DNA of 64,000 bases, from assembly GCF_002300165.1 (NCBI RefSeq), contig NZ_MLCE01000003.1:1-64000 (forward strand). The letters are read 5' to 3'. This document shows positions 29,709 through 37,637 of the stretch, in pieces. The notes under the pieces are model-generated. The model did not search any database and was not told the DNA's origin. It saw nothing but the letters and a program-made list of their open reading frames with translations. The DNA is from Streptomyces sp. Tue6028. GTDB lineage: Bacteria; Actinomycetota; Actinomycetes; Streptomycetales; Streptomycetaceae. The translations under genes and the position numbers were made by a program. Position 1 is the first letter of the stretch; the number at the start of each line of letters is the position of its first letter.

Positions 29709-29720
29709 TGGTTTAGACCA
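29709..29720. promoter_or_regulatory. DasR-type site TGGTTTAGACCA
   Basis: One mismatch from the palindromic core TGGTCTAGACCA of DasR-responsive elements. It lies 66 nt upstream of a GntR/UTRA gene and could be its autoregulatory operator or a true DasR site. Confidence 0.6.
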
Positions 29721-29786
29721 ATGCTAGATGTGGTGGCGCAATGAGCCCGCACGGCTACGCCTTGTCACCACGCAGGAGGCGCGGAC

Positions 29787-30512
29787 ATGGCCCGCACCAC
29801 CCAGTCAACCGACCACGAGCCGCTCTACGCCAGGATCGCCACGCAGTTGCTCGGCGAGCTGCGCGACGGAACCGTGGCACCCGGTGAACGTCTCCCGGCA
29901 GAAAGGGAGTTGGCCGCACGATTCGGCGTGAGCCGCGAGACGGTGCGGCAGGCGCTGCAGCTGCTGCGCCGCGAGGGCACGGTCTCCACGGACCGGCGCG
30001 GCAGCCACGCCACGCTGCCCGGCACCACCGCCGAGCACGTCCCCTCCCTGGACTTCCCGGTCGGGGCGCTCAGCCCCGAACCGCCCACGCTCCAGCGGAC
30101 CACCGTGACCTGGGAGACACCCCCGCCGGAACACGCGGAGGCCCTCGGCCTCGCTCCGCGCCGGCCGACCCTCGTCCACCGCTACGAGTCGACCGCGGCG
30201 GACGGCACGGGGCTGCGGACGGCCGTGACGTCCTTCTCCGCGGTGGCGGTCACCGAGGTCGAGGAGCTGGCCCGCTACCGGGACCGCGCCGACGGCACCG
30301 CGTCGGCCCAACTGCGCAGGGCCTACGACTGGATGCGCAAGGCGGGGCTGACCCTGCACCACCGGGACGCGATCACCCGCCTCCCCGAGTCCGTCAGGGT
30401 CACCCGTCGCGTGCACGACCAGTACGACCGCCCACTGGAGATCACCGACCTCGTCGTCGACGCCCGGCAGGACGCCCTGGTGTACGAGTTCACGCTCCCG
30501 GCGGCCGGCTGA
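29787..30512 (+). CDS. GntR-family regulator (UTRA), DasR-like
   Basis: 241-aa GntR/HutC-type regulator. wHTH at about 12-75 (PLYARIATQLLGELRDG, LPAERELAARFGVSRETVRQALQLL, wing STDRRGSHATLP), then a UTRA domain ending DLVVDARQDALVYEF. The upstream TGGTTTAGACCA site suggests DNA specificity close to DasR, the N-acetylglucosamine regulator. The UTRA part is not obviously DasR, and no pts or nag genes are adjacent, so I leave it unnamed. Confidence 0.9.
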   Translation: MARTTQSTDHEPLYARIATQLLGELRDGTVAPGERLPAERELAARFGVSRETVRQALQLLRREGTVSTDRRGSHATLPGTTAEHVPSLDFPVGALSPEPPTLQRTTVTWETPPPEHAEALGLAPRRPTLVHRYESTAADGTGLRTAVTSFSAVAVTEVEELARYRDRADGTASAQLRRAYDWMRKAGLTLHHRDAITRLPESVRVTRRVHDQYDRPLEITDLVVDARQDALVYEFTLPAAG

Positions 30513-31117
30513 CCGTACCGGGACGCCGGCCGGGCTACGCGAGGAGGACCGGCCTCCGCCGGCACTGCGCCCCGGTGCGGAACCCGAGGACACGGCCGGG
30601 GGGCCGGCCGGGGCCGCGACCTGGTCGGATCGGTGTCCGGTACCCGATGACAGTCACGTGACCGATCCCAGGAGCGCCGATCACGTCTAGCGTCGACGAC
30701 GTGACCACCAACGACGCACAACGGACCGATCGGGCCGACGGCGCGGACCGCCTTCCGGTCGGCTTCCCGTCGTCGGCCACTCCTGCGGCGGCCCCCTCAA
30801 GACCGGTACCGAGAACCCCGACGGCGGCCCGCCGCTGATCGTCCCGGGCGGGAGGACCACGCGGTGCCGTGGCCCACATCGCCCGTCCCTCGCACAAGAA
30901 GCCGCCGCACAACCCCTGCGCCTCCGAGATCACCGAGATCAAGGACCGGGGCATGCGCTGACCATCGACCACGGCCGGCCGGAAGCAGCCGACACGGGGC
31001 CGGACTTCGTCCGCCGTTCCGTGTGACCGGCCGCGCGCGACCGCCGGCCGTACGGCGCCCGCACGCCACTTCGCACCACCACGCGCACCGCGCACCACCA
31101 TTCGAAAGGGAACACTC
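30513..31117. other. 605-nt interval with a decayed hydrolase gene
   Basis: No intact gene. The first 250 nt hold only a GTCACGTGAC palindrome near 30653. The middle is the hydrolase pseudogene described separately, and the last 90 nt carry the leader of the chloroperoxidase-like gene. Confidence 0.6.
30766..31026 (+). pseudogene. Decayed alpha/beta hydrolase remnant
   Basis: Successive frames read like pieces of one alpha/beta hydrolase: PVVGHSCGG (nucleophile elbow), then NPDGGPPLIVPGG, then in the next frame EDHAVPW (catalytic Asp region), then HIARPSHKKPPHNP and SEITEIKDRG, and after a further shift GHALTIDHG (catalytic His) to FVRRSV and a stop. About 100 codons between the Ser and Asp regions are missing and at least two frameshifts are needed. 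It lies just upstream of an intact hydrolase of another subfamily. Confidence 0.75.
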
Positions 31118-31939
31118 ATGAGCACGTTCACGACGTCCGACGGCACCGACATCTTCTACAAGGACTGGGGCAGCGGGCAGCCCGTCGTCTTCAGCCACGG
31201 CTGGCCGCTGAACGCGGACGCGTGGGACGGGCAGATGCGGCTCGTCGCGGAGAACGGCTTCCGCGCCGTCGCCCACGACCGCCGCGGACACGGCCGCTCC
31301 GCGCAGCCGTGGCAGGGCAACCACATGGACCAGTACGCCGACGACCTGGCCGAACTGATCGAGAAGCTGGACCTCACCGACGTGATCCTGGTGGGGCACT
31401 CGACCGGCGGCGGCGAGGTCGCCCGCTACATCGGCCGGCACGGCAGCGCGCGGGTGGCCAAGGCGGTGCTGCTGGGCGCCGTTCCGCCGCTGATGCTGAA
31501 GACGGACGCGAACCCGGAGGGCACGCCCCTCGACGCCTTCGACGGGATCAGGGCCGGTGTGGCGGCGGACCGTTCGCAGTTCTACCAGGAGCTGAGCGTG
31601 CCGTTCTTCGGCGCCAACCGTGAGGGTTCGGCCGTGTCGCAGGGCAAGCGCGACGAGTTCTGGCTGCAGAGCATGCAGGCCGGTCTGAAGGCGGCGTACG
31701 ACTGCATCCGGCAGTTCTCCGAGACCGACTTCACCGAGGACCTGGCCCGCATCGACGTGCCGACGCTCGTCGCGCACGGCGACGACGACCAGATCGTGCC
31801 GATCGCGGCCGCCGCGCTGAAGACGGCCGAGCTGGTCAAGGACGCGACGCTCAAGGTGTACCCGGGCGCACCGCACGGCCTGGTGGGCGAGTTCGAGCAG
31901 GCCTTCAACGCCGACCTGCTGGAATTCATCCGTAGCTGA
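31118..31939 (+). CDS. Alpha/beta hydrolase, non-heme chloroperoxidase type
   Basis: 273-aa cofactor-free haloperoxidase/perhydrolase-family protein (Cpo/Bpo-A like). Oxyanion region [26 protein letters not shown], nucleophile Ser in [15 protein letters not shown], Asp in [12 protein letters not shown] and His in YPGAPHGLV, the full triad. It forms peracids from carboxylates and H2O2 in vitro, but the natural substrate may be an ester. GAAAGGGAA precedes the ATG. Two terminator hairpins follow. Confidence 0.93.
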   Translation: MSTFTTSDGTDIFYKDWGSGQPVVFSHGWPLNADAWDGQMRLVAENGFRAVAHDRRGHGRSAQPWQGNHMDQYADDLAELIEKLDLTDVILVGHSTGGGEVARYIGRHGSARVAKAVLLGAVPPLMLKTDANPEGTPLDAFDGIRAGVAADRSQFYQELSVPFFGANREGSAVSQGKRDEFWLQSMQAGLKAAYDCIRQFSETDFTEDLARIDVPTLVAHGDDDQIVPIAAAALKTAELVKDATLKVYPGAPHGLVGEFEQAFNADLLEFIRS

Positions 31940-31946
31940 CCGGACA

Positions 31947-31971
31947 GGGGCTGCCGTGACGGCAGCGCCCC
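31947..31971 (+). terminator. Terminator hairpin
   Basis: GGGGCTGCCG TGA CGGCAGCGCCCC, 8 nt after the hydrolase stop. Confidence 0.7.
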
Positions 31972-32018
31972 GGGGCCCGGCTTCCCCTACGGCGGGCCGG
32001 GTTTCCGGATCGGGTGCG

Positions 32019-32055
32019 GCATGCCCGGGTCCCCGTTTCGGGGCCCCGGGCATGC
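32019..32055. terminator. 17-bp stem bidirectional terminator
   Basis: GCATGCCCGGGTCCCCG, loop ttt, CGGGGCCCCGGGCATGC (one mismatch), centred between the convergent hydrolase and MFS genes. Confidence 0.8.
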
Positions 32056-32087
32056 GCGGGCTTCGGCGCCGAGGCGGGGCGAACCCC

Positions 32088-33536
32088 TCAGCCGTTGCGG
32101 GCGGGTGTCGTGCGCCGCGTCCACGCCGAGAGGGCGAGCGCGACGGCCGCTCCGGCCAGGAGCACCGCCACGACGACCCACACGGTGGAGCCGACGGCGT
32201 CGGTGAAGGCGGCACGCGGATCGCGGACCTGGGTGACCCGGTCCTCGAAGCGCGAGGTCATGAGCGTGCCGAGGACACTGGTGCCGAGGACGGCGCCGAT
32301 CTGGCGGGCCGCGTTCACCGTGCCGCCCGCCTCGCCCTCGCGTCCGCGCGGCACATGGCCGACCGCGAGCGCGGTGGACGGCGCGTTGGCGAGGCCGCTG
32401 CCCAGTCCGAACAGGACGAAGGCGGCCACGTATCCGGTGAACGAGGTGCCGGGTCCGACCTGCGCGAAGAGCGCGGCTCCGGCGGCCGCGAACAGCAGCC
32501 CCGCGGTGATCAGGGTACGCGGGCCCAGTCGCCGTACGAGCACGCCCGCGAGGACGGAGGCGGCGATGAACGTGCCGAACTGTGCGAGGAGTTGGGCACC
32601 GACCTCCAGGGCGCTCAGTCCCCGGACCCGCTGCAGCCACAGCACCTGGAGGAGCGAGAGGCCGACGAAGCCGAACAGCACGGTCGCGGCGAGCACCAGC
32701 GAGGCGCCGTAGGAGGGGTCGCGCAGCAGTCGCAGGTCGACCATGGGCGCCGTGCGCCGCAGTTCGATCAGGACGAACGCGGCGAGCAGCGCGACCGAGG
32801 CGGCGACGGCCGCGACCGCGCGCGCCGAGCCGTAACCGTGGTGCCCGCCGTCGATGAGCCAGAAGACCATCAGTCCCAGCCCGGCCATGGCCGTCACCTG
32901 GCCTGGCCAGTCCAGGCGCTGGGACGGGTTCCGGGACTCCGGGACGAACCGCAGGGCGACCACGGCGGCAAGGACGGCGACCGCCGCGTTCAGCCAGAAC
33001 GCGCTGTGCCAGGTCCACCAGCGCAGGGCGAGGCCGGCCGTGACGGGGCCGATCGCCAGACCGAGGCCCGAGGTGGCGGCCCAGGCGGCGATCGCGCCCG
33101 CTCGGCGCTTGGGGTCGGGGACCGCGTGGGTGACGAGCGCGAGCGAGCTGGGCGTGATGAGGGCGCCGCCCAGGCCCGCGACCGCCTGCCCGGCGAGCAC
33201 GGTGGCCAGGTTGCCTGCGAGGACCAGGACGACTCCGCCGACCGCCATGGTGACGGCTCCGGCGAGGAAGACACTCCGCCGGCCCCACCGGTCGGCGAGC
33301 GCTCCGGCGCCCAGCACGCACGCGGCCACCACGAGCGTGTACGTGCTGGGCACCCAGACGAGGTCGGCCGGGCCGAGACCCAGGTCGTCCTGGACCGCGC
33401 TGAGGGTGCCGATGGTCTGTGTGGTCTGGAGGAAGACGGTGAACAGGCCGAGGCAGGCGGCGACGAGGACCGGCAGCGGGCTCGCGCCGGGAGCCGTGCG
33501 CGGTGCGGTCGCCGCGGCGCGCAGATCAGATGCCAT
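32088..33536 (-). CDS. MFS transporter, DHA2 (EmrB/QacA) family
   Basis: 482-aa drug:H+ antiporter with 14 predicted membrane helices. N-terminal FLQTTQTIGTLSAVQDDLG and YTLVVAACVLGAGALADRWGRRSVFLAG is motif A, and GLGGALITPSSLALV and GLGLAIGPVTAGLAL (motif C region) are antiporter hallmarks. ATG at 33536 was chosen from the overlap with a 33-residue upstream ORF; start at 33581 is also open. Two AGTTTG-type operators lie about 140 nt upstream. Probable multidrug or metabolite export. Confidence 0.92.
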   Translation of the reverse strand: MASDLRAAATAPRTAPGASPLPVLVAACLGLFTVFLQTTQTIGTLSAVQDDLGLGPADLVWVPSTYTLVVAACVLGAGALADRWGRRSVFLAGAVTMAVGGVVLVLAGNLATVLAGQAVAGLGGALITPSSLALVTHAVPDPKRRAGAIAAWAATSGLGLAIGPVTAGLALRWWTWHSAFWLNAAVAVLAAVVALRFVPESRNPSQRLDWPGQVTAMAGLGLMVFWLIDGGHHGYGSARAVAAVAASVALLAAFVLIELRRTAPMVDLRLLRDPSYGASLVLAATVLFGFVGLSLLQVLWLQRVRGLSALEVGAQLLAQFGTFIAASVLAGVLVRRLGPRTLITAGLLFAAAGAALFAQVGPGTSFTGYVAAFVLFGLGSGLANAPSTALAVGHVPRGREGEAGGTVNAARQIGAVLGTSVLGTLMTSRFEDRVTQVRDPRAAFTDAVGSTVWVVVAVLLAGAAVALALSAWTRRTTPARNG

Positions 33537-33627
33537 CGTGCACCCCGTCGGGGGCGCCTGTGCGGAGGTCGATGCCGGCAACGGCGTTGTCCGGCGCGGG
33601 TGCGCCGACGGACAGGGGGATCTTCAT
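33526..33627 (-). CDS. Small ORF (33 aa) overlapping the MFS start
   Basis: Hypothetical leader peptide starting MKIPLSVGAPAPDNAVAGID. Its ATG at 33627 has GAGGAAACGC upstream, a better ribosome site than the MFS gene itself, and its stop lies within the first codons of the MFS (ATGGCATCTGA). It could couple translation of the exporter. No similarity recognised. Confidence 0.4.
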   Translation of the reverse strand: MKIPLSVGAPAPDNAVAGIDLRTGAPDGVHDGI

Positions 33628-33673
33628 CGCGTTTCCTCGCACAGTCGGTCCTGAGGACGGGCATGAGATAGTT

Positions 33674-33721
33674 AGTTTGAAAAACAGACTTACTATAGCC
33701 CGGCAAGTTTGGAAAACAAAC
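33674..33721. promoter_or_regulatory. Twin TetR/MarR-type operators upstream of MFS gene
   Basis: GTTTGAAAAACAGAC (33675-33689) and GTTTGGAAAACAAAC (33707-33721), each a 5-5-5 inverted repeat, 32 nt apart (about three helical turns) in an A/T-rich patch. No matching regulator gene is adjacent. Confidence 0.7.
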
Positions 33722-33765
33722 GCACCCAAGGACATGCTTCGGCCACGACAGGCGGGCCTGAGGGT

Positions 33766-34509
33766 TCAGCGGGAGGCCGCGTCCGGGGTCCGGGTCGCCA
33801 CGACCATGCGGCACCGCGGGCTGCCGTCGGGCCGTGTGCCGAACTCGGGCAGCGCGTGAAGCTCCACGTCGAAACCGGCCGAAACCAGCTCCCGCCGCAC
33901 CTCACCCAGGCGGAAGGACCGGTAGTACATGACGAACGGCGGACGCCACACGGCGTTGCGCACCCGCATCACCGCGTCGAAGCCCAGCAGGGCCCAGAAC
34001 CAGGGCGAGCTCGGGCGGGGCGGAGCCATGACGGGGAACGCGAACCGCCCGCCAGGCCGCAGGACCGCGTGCACCCCGGCGAACAGCCCCGGAAGCTCCC
34101 GCGGCAGGAAGTGCCCGAACGCCCCGAAGCTGACGACCAGGTCGAACGCGGGACCGAAGGGCAGCGCGCGAGCATCGCCCCGCACCCAGGCCATGGACGG
34201 CTCCGTGCCGGCCCGGTGCCCCGCGCGTCCGACGGTCAGCATCCCCGCGCTGATGTCGATCCCGGTGACCGAGTCCCGGCACAGCCCCCGCAGGACGTCC
34301 ATGCCCGCGCCGGTTCCGCAGCACAGGTCCAGGCCCGCCCGGAACGGCCCCAGGGGCCGCAGCGCCTGCCCGACCGCGTCGAGAATCGAGTCCGGCGTCC
34401 GGAACGGCGTGTGGTCGAACTTGGGCGCGAGCAGGTCGTAGCCGTGCTCGACGGAGGACAGGGCCTGGACGGCGAGTTCGCGGAGGCTGGGACCTTGCGG
34501 GGTGAACAT
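33766..34509 (-). CDS. Class I SAM-dependent methyltransferase
   Basis: 247-aa methyltransferase. Motif I GLDLCCGTGAGMDVL, motif II SVTGIDISAGML, then WVRGDARALPFGPAFDLVVSFGAFGHF and LRPGGRFAFPVM, a Methyltransf_11/25-type fold. C-terminal PPFVMYYRSFRLGEVRRELVSAGFDVELH. ATG at 34509 follows GAAGG. Only 42-54 nt separate it from the divergent GH13 gene, so promoters must overlap the genes. Substrate unknown. Confidence 0.9.
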   Translation of the reverse strand: MFTPQGPSLRELAVQALSSVEHGYDLLAPKFDHTPFRTPDSILDAVGQALRPLGPFRAGLDLCCGTGAGMDVLRGLCRDSVTGIDISAGMLTVGRAGHRAGTEPSMAWVRGDARALPFGPAFDLVVSFGAFGHFLPRELPGLFAGVHAVLRPGGRFAFPVMAPPRPSSPWFWALLGFDAVMRVRNAVWRPPFVMYYRSFRLGEVRRELVSAGFDVELHALPEFGTRPDGSPRCRMVVATRTPDAASR

Positions 34510-34563
34510 CGCCTTCAGCTTAGGGGCAGCGCGCGCCGTGCGGGCTGATCTATGGTCGCCGGC

Positions 34564-36156
34564 ATGACTTCGTTCCGTCCTGCCCCCGCATGGCTGGCCG
34601 ACGCCGTCTTCTACCAGATCTACCCGCAGTCGTTCGCCGACTCGAACGGCGACGGCATCGGCGACTTCGGCGGTGTCGCCGAGCGCCTCGACCACCTCGC
34701 GTGGCTGGGCGTGAACACCGTGTGGCTCAACCCCTGCTTCTCCTCCCCGTTCCGGGACGCCGGATACGACGTCTCCGACTACCTGAACACCGCCCCTCGT
34801 TACGGCTCGAACGACGACCTCGCCGCGCTGGTCGACGAGGCGCGCCGCCTCGGCATCCGGGTCCTGCTGGACCTCGTCGCGGGCCACACCTCCGACGAGC
34901 ACCCGTGGTTCGAGGCAGCCGCGGACGATCCGGCCGACGACCGGTACATCTGGACACCCGACGGGCTCCCCGACGGCTTCGTCGCCTCTCCCGGGACCCG
35001 GCCGGGCGCCTATCTGCCGAACTTCTTCGCCTGCCAGCCCGCCCTCAACTTCGGCTACGCGCGCGCCGATCCGGCAGAACCCTGGCGCAGCCCGGTGGAC
35101 GCCGACGGTCCCCGCGCCAACCGCGCGGCCCTGCGCGGGATCATGGACCACTGGCTGGGGCTCGGCGTGTCGGGCTTCCGGGTCGACATGGCCGCCTCAC
35201 TCGTGAAGGACGATCCCGGCAGGACCGAGACGGCCCGGATCTGGACGGAGCTGCGGCACTGGCTGGACGGCGCGCACCCGGACGCGGCGCTGCTGTCCGA
35301 GTGGGGCGAGCCGGAGGTGTCGGTGCCCGCGGGCTTCCACACCGACTTCTTCCTCCAGTTCGGCGGGCCCACCGACGGCCTGGCGCTGCGGTCGCTGTGG
35401 AGCAACTCCGAGGGCACGGTCAACGAGGCCTGGGACCCGCTCGACTGCTTCTTCGACCCGAGCGGCAAGGGCTCGCCCCGCCCGTTCGTGGAGGCCTGGC
35501 ACCGGGCGGTCACCGCCCTCGGCGACAGCGGGTTCATCTCCCTGCCCACCGCCAACCACGACTTCTCCCGCCTCAACTGCGGCCCCCGCACGGCCGATCA
35601 GCTTCCCGCGGCCTTCGCCTTCCAGCTCACCTGGCCGACCCTGCCGGCGATCTACTACGGCGACGAGATCGGCATGCGCTACATCCCGGGGCTGCCCGAC
35701 AAGGAGGGCAGCGTGCTGGGCCCCCGTTACAACCGCGCGGGTTCGCGTACCCCGATGCAGTGGGACGACGGCCCGAACGCCGGCTTCTCGTCCGCCCCCG
35801 CCGACGCCCTCTACCTCCCGATGGACCCCTCCCCCGCCCGCCCCACGGTCGCCGCCCAACTCGCCGACGAGACCTCGCTCCTCCACCTGGTGCGCCGCCT
35901 CGTGGCCCTCCGCGCCGGCACACCGGACCTCGGAGCCCGGAGTCCGGTGGAAGTCCTCCACCCGGGCTATCCCTTCGTGTACGTCCGCGGGGACCGCCAT
36001 CTCGTCGTCATCAACCCGCAGCAGGGCGCGGCCGGTTGCACCTCCGCCCGCGTGCGTGGCGCCGAACCCCTGGAATCCTCCGGCGTCCGCATCACCGACG
36101 ACGGCACGATCGACGCGCAGGGATTCGGGTACGGCGTCTACCGCCTGAACGGTTAG
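34564..36156 (+). CDS. GH13 alpha-glucosidase / oligo-1,6-glucosidase-type enzyme
   Basis: 530-aa alpha-amylase-superfamily TIM barrel acting on alpha-glucosides or trehalose-type substrates. Region I LLDLVAGHTSDEHPW, region II GVSGFRVDMAAS (nucleophile Asp), region III ALLSEWGEP (acid/base Glu) and region IV PTANHDFSRL (transition-state Asp). The N-terminus VFYQIYPQSFADSNGDGIGD is the calcium-type loop common in GH13. Start at 34564 or 34552; neither has a Shine-Dalgarno, so possibly leaderless. No signal peptide. Confidence 0.92.
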   Translation: MTSFRPAPAWLADAVFYQIYPQSFADSNGDGIGDFGGVAERLDHLAWLGVNTVWLNPCFSSPFRDAGYDVSDYLNTAPRYGSNDDLAALVDEARRLGIRVLLDLVAGHTSDEHPWFEAAADDPADDRYIWTPDGLPDGFVASPGTRPGAYLPNFFACQPALNFGYARADPAEPWRSPVDADGPRANRAALRGIMDHWLGLGVSGFRVDMAASLVKDDPGRTETARIWTELRHWLDGAHPDAALLSEWGEPEVSVPAGFHTDFFLQFGGPTDGLALRSLWSNSEGTVNEAWDPLDCFFDPSGKGSPRPFVEAWHRAVTALGDSGFISLPTANHDFSRLNCGPRTADQLPAAFAFQLTWPTLPAIYYGDEIGMRYIPGLPDKEGSVLGPRYNRAGSRTPMQWDDGPNAGFSSAPADALYLPMDPSPARPTVAAQLADETSLLHLVRRLVALRAGTPDLGARSPVEVLHPGYPFVYVRGDRHLVVINPQQGAAGCTSARVRGAEPLESSGVRITDDGTIDAQGFGYGVYRLNG

Positions 36157-36221
36157 CGGGATCCCGGCGGAGAGCGGTGCGACTGTCGTTCTCGACATAC
36201 GCCGTGAGGCCTGCTTCACTC

Positions 36222-36236
36222 TTGATATGGCATCAA
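36222..36236. promoter_or_regulatory. TTGAT-N5-ATCAA palindrome over the PadR start codon
   Basis: TTGATATGGCATCAA, a perfect 5-5-5 inverted repeat covering the start at 36227; candidate autoregulatory site. Confidence 0.5.
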
Positions 36237-36544
36237 TTCGCCTGACACGACCGACACTTGAGGTCCTCAAGGTGCTGCTGGCCGCCACGCCGGACGACCC
36301 GGCGTGGGGGCTGCGGATCTGCGAGGAGGCCGATCTCGGCTCCGGCACCGTGTATCCCATTCTCGAACGGCTCGTCGACGCCGGATGGGCGGTCCGCCGG
36401 GCCGAGACCGGCGAGCACCCCGGCCGCCCGAAGCGCTACTACTACGAACTGACCGCCGCGGGCCGGCTCGCCACCCGCGAGGCCCGGGAGCGCAAGCCAC
36501 GGCTCTTCGGGCTGCGCCCGGCCGGCGACGGGGGTGCGGCGTGA
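36227..36544 (+). CDS. PadR-family regulator (short)
   Basis: 105-aa single-domain PadR: RPTLEVLKVLLAATPDDPAWGLRICEEADLGSGTVYPILERLVDAGW, then wing HPGRPKRYYYELTAAGRLA. It lacks the C-terminal helical domain, as in LmrR-type PadR-s1 proteins. Its stop overlaps the GTG of a membrane protein gene by 4 nt, a common PadR-plus-target arrangement. Probably leaderless. Confidence 0.92.
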   Translation: MASIRLTRPTLEVLKVLLAATPDDPAWGLRICEEADLGSGTVYPILERLVDAGWAVRRAETGEHPGRPKRYYYELTAAGRLATREARERKPRLFGLRPAGDGGAA

Positions 36545-37296
36545 GTACGGACCGGCGGGGCGACGAGATCCCCTTCGGCGCCGGCCCCGTCGCGATCGTG
36601 GCGGTCCTTGCGCCCGTACTGGCCGGGACGGCGGCCGTCCTCTTTCTGCTGATCGGCTACGCCGTGAAGACGGTGAGCCCCGGCTCCACGTTCTCCGCTT
36701 TCTTGATCACCAACGGCTGGATCTTCGGAGCCGTCACCGCGGCATCCATCCTGATCGCCGCGGTCGCCCTCCTGGTCACGGCTCTACGCGCGGGCAGTGA
36801 GGCCGCCCAGGAGCCGGGCACCGGGACCCCGTCCGCCGCCCGGCAGCGGCAGAGCCGCAGGGGCAACGGCACCCTGGGGATCGCCTCGTTCGTTGCCGGG
36901 CGGCGCCGCACCCATCTGCGCGAGGAGTGGGCGGCCGTCCTGGCCGGGGATCCCGAGCACGGGATCGTGCTGTCCCCGCGCACCAGGATGCGCTACGCCC
37001 TCGGCTTCCTGTGGGCGGCCGTCCGGCTACGCGTCCGGGACCTCGCCGCTCCCCTGTGGGTTCCGGTCGACTGGACGCTCGCCGTGGAGTCCCGCACGAA
37101 CGGCTTCATCGCCGCCGTGGTGGGTGCCCAGGCGGTCTGGATCGTCGGCCACGGGGGCCTTCCGGCCCTCGTCACGGACGTGTGGGAGCCCTGCGCGATC
37201 GTGGGCGGCGCCCTCTACGTCCTGGTGCGCTGGTTGCGCCGTGTCCGCGGCATCGAGCTCGCCGCGGCGCCGCGGGACGACGCGCCCCCGGACTGA
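36541..37296 (+). CDS. Membrane protein co-transcribed with PadR
   Basis: 251-aa hypothetical protein with two N-terminal membrane helices (GPVAIVAVLAPVLAGTAAVLFLLIGYA and ITNGWIFGAVTAASILIAAVALLV), a basic cytoplasmic segment with RRTHLREEWAAVLAGDPEHG, and two further hydrophobic stretches. GTG at 36541 overlaps the PadR stop (GTGA). The family is unnamed to me; it is likely the regulated partner of the PadR protein. Confidence 0.85.
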   Translation: MSTDRRGDEIPFGAGPVAIVAVLAPVLAGTAAVLFLLIGYAVKTVSPGSTFSAFLITNGWIFGAVTAASILIAAVALLVTALRAGSEAAQEPGTGTPSAARQRQSRRGNGTLGIASFVAGRRRTHLREEWAAVLAGDPEHGIVLSPRTRMRYALGFLWAAVRLRVRDLAAPLWVPVDWTLAVESRTNGFIAAVVGAQAVWIVGHGGLPALVTDVWEPCAIVGGALYVLVRWLRRVRGIELAAAPRDDAPPD

Positions 37297-37315
37297 GGAC
37301 GGCTGGCGGGACCCG

Positions 37316-37570
37316 TCAGGCGCGCAGCCGCAGGAACGCGAGCCAGACGTCGGGGCCGTCCTGTCCCGGTCCGGCGGAGTCCCCCCGCAGGAAGGGGGCG
37401 GGCGTCCCCGGGTGAGTGCGGCGGGCGGGGAGCAGCCGCCCGGCCAGGGCTCCGAGGAAGTGGGGCGGGGGCGCCGTCGCGGTGAGGGCGGACGGGTCGG
37501 CGGCCGCGCCGTCGGTGGCGGACACGAAGCCGGCCGGAGTGGTAGTGGTGGTGGTCGCCGCGGTGGTCAT
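37316..37570 (-). CDS. Small hypothetical protein, probable ECF42 regulon member
   Basis: 84-aa Thr/Ala/Pro-rich protein ending WLAFLRLRA, with no recognised domain. ATG at 37570 has CGGAGG seven nt upstream, better than the alternative at 37591. A promoter-like TGTCGA-N16-TCGTCGG lies at 37609-37637 inside the 3' end of the sigma-factor gene and matches the one in front of the DGPF genes, so it is probably transcribed by that sigma factor. Confidence 0.55.
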   Translation of the reverse strand: MTTAATTTTTTPAGFVSATDGAAADPSALTATAPPPHFLGALAGRLLPARRTHPGTPAPFLRGDSAGPGQDGPDVWLAFLRLRA

Positions 37571-37608
37571 CGGGTCCTCCGTCGTCGTCATCGAGTGCTG
37601 TCACCCCA

Positions 37609-37637
37609 CCGACGAACGGCGCCTACGCCGATCGACA
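37609..37637 (-). promoter_or_regulatory. ECF42-type promoter for the small ORF
   Basis: TGTCGA (37632-37637), 16 nt, TCGTCGG (37609-37615), minus strand. TGTCGA as -35 is reported for ECF42 sigma factors. Spacing and the TCGTCGGTGGG downstream box match the promoter at 39997-40025. Confidence 0.65.
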
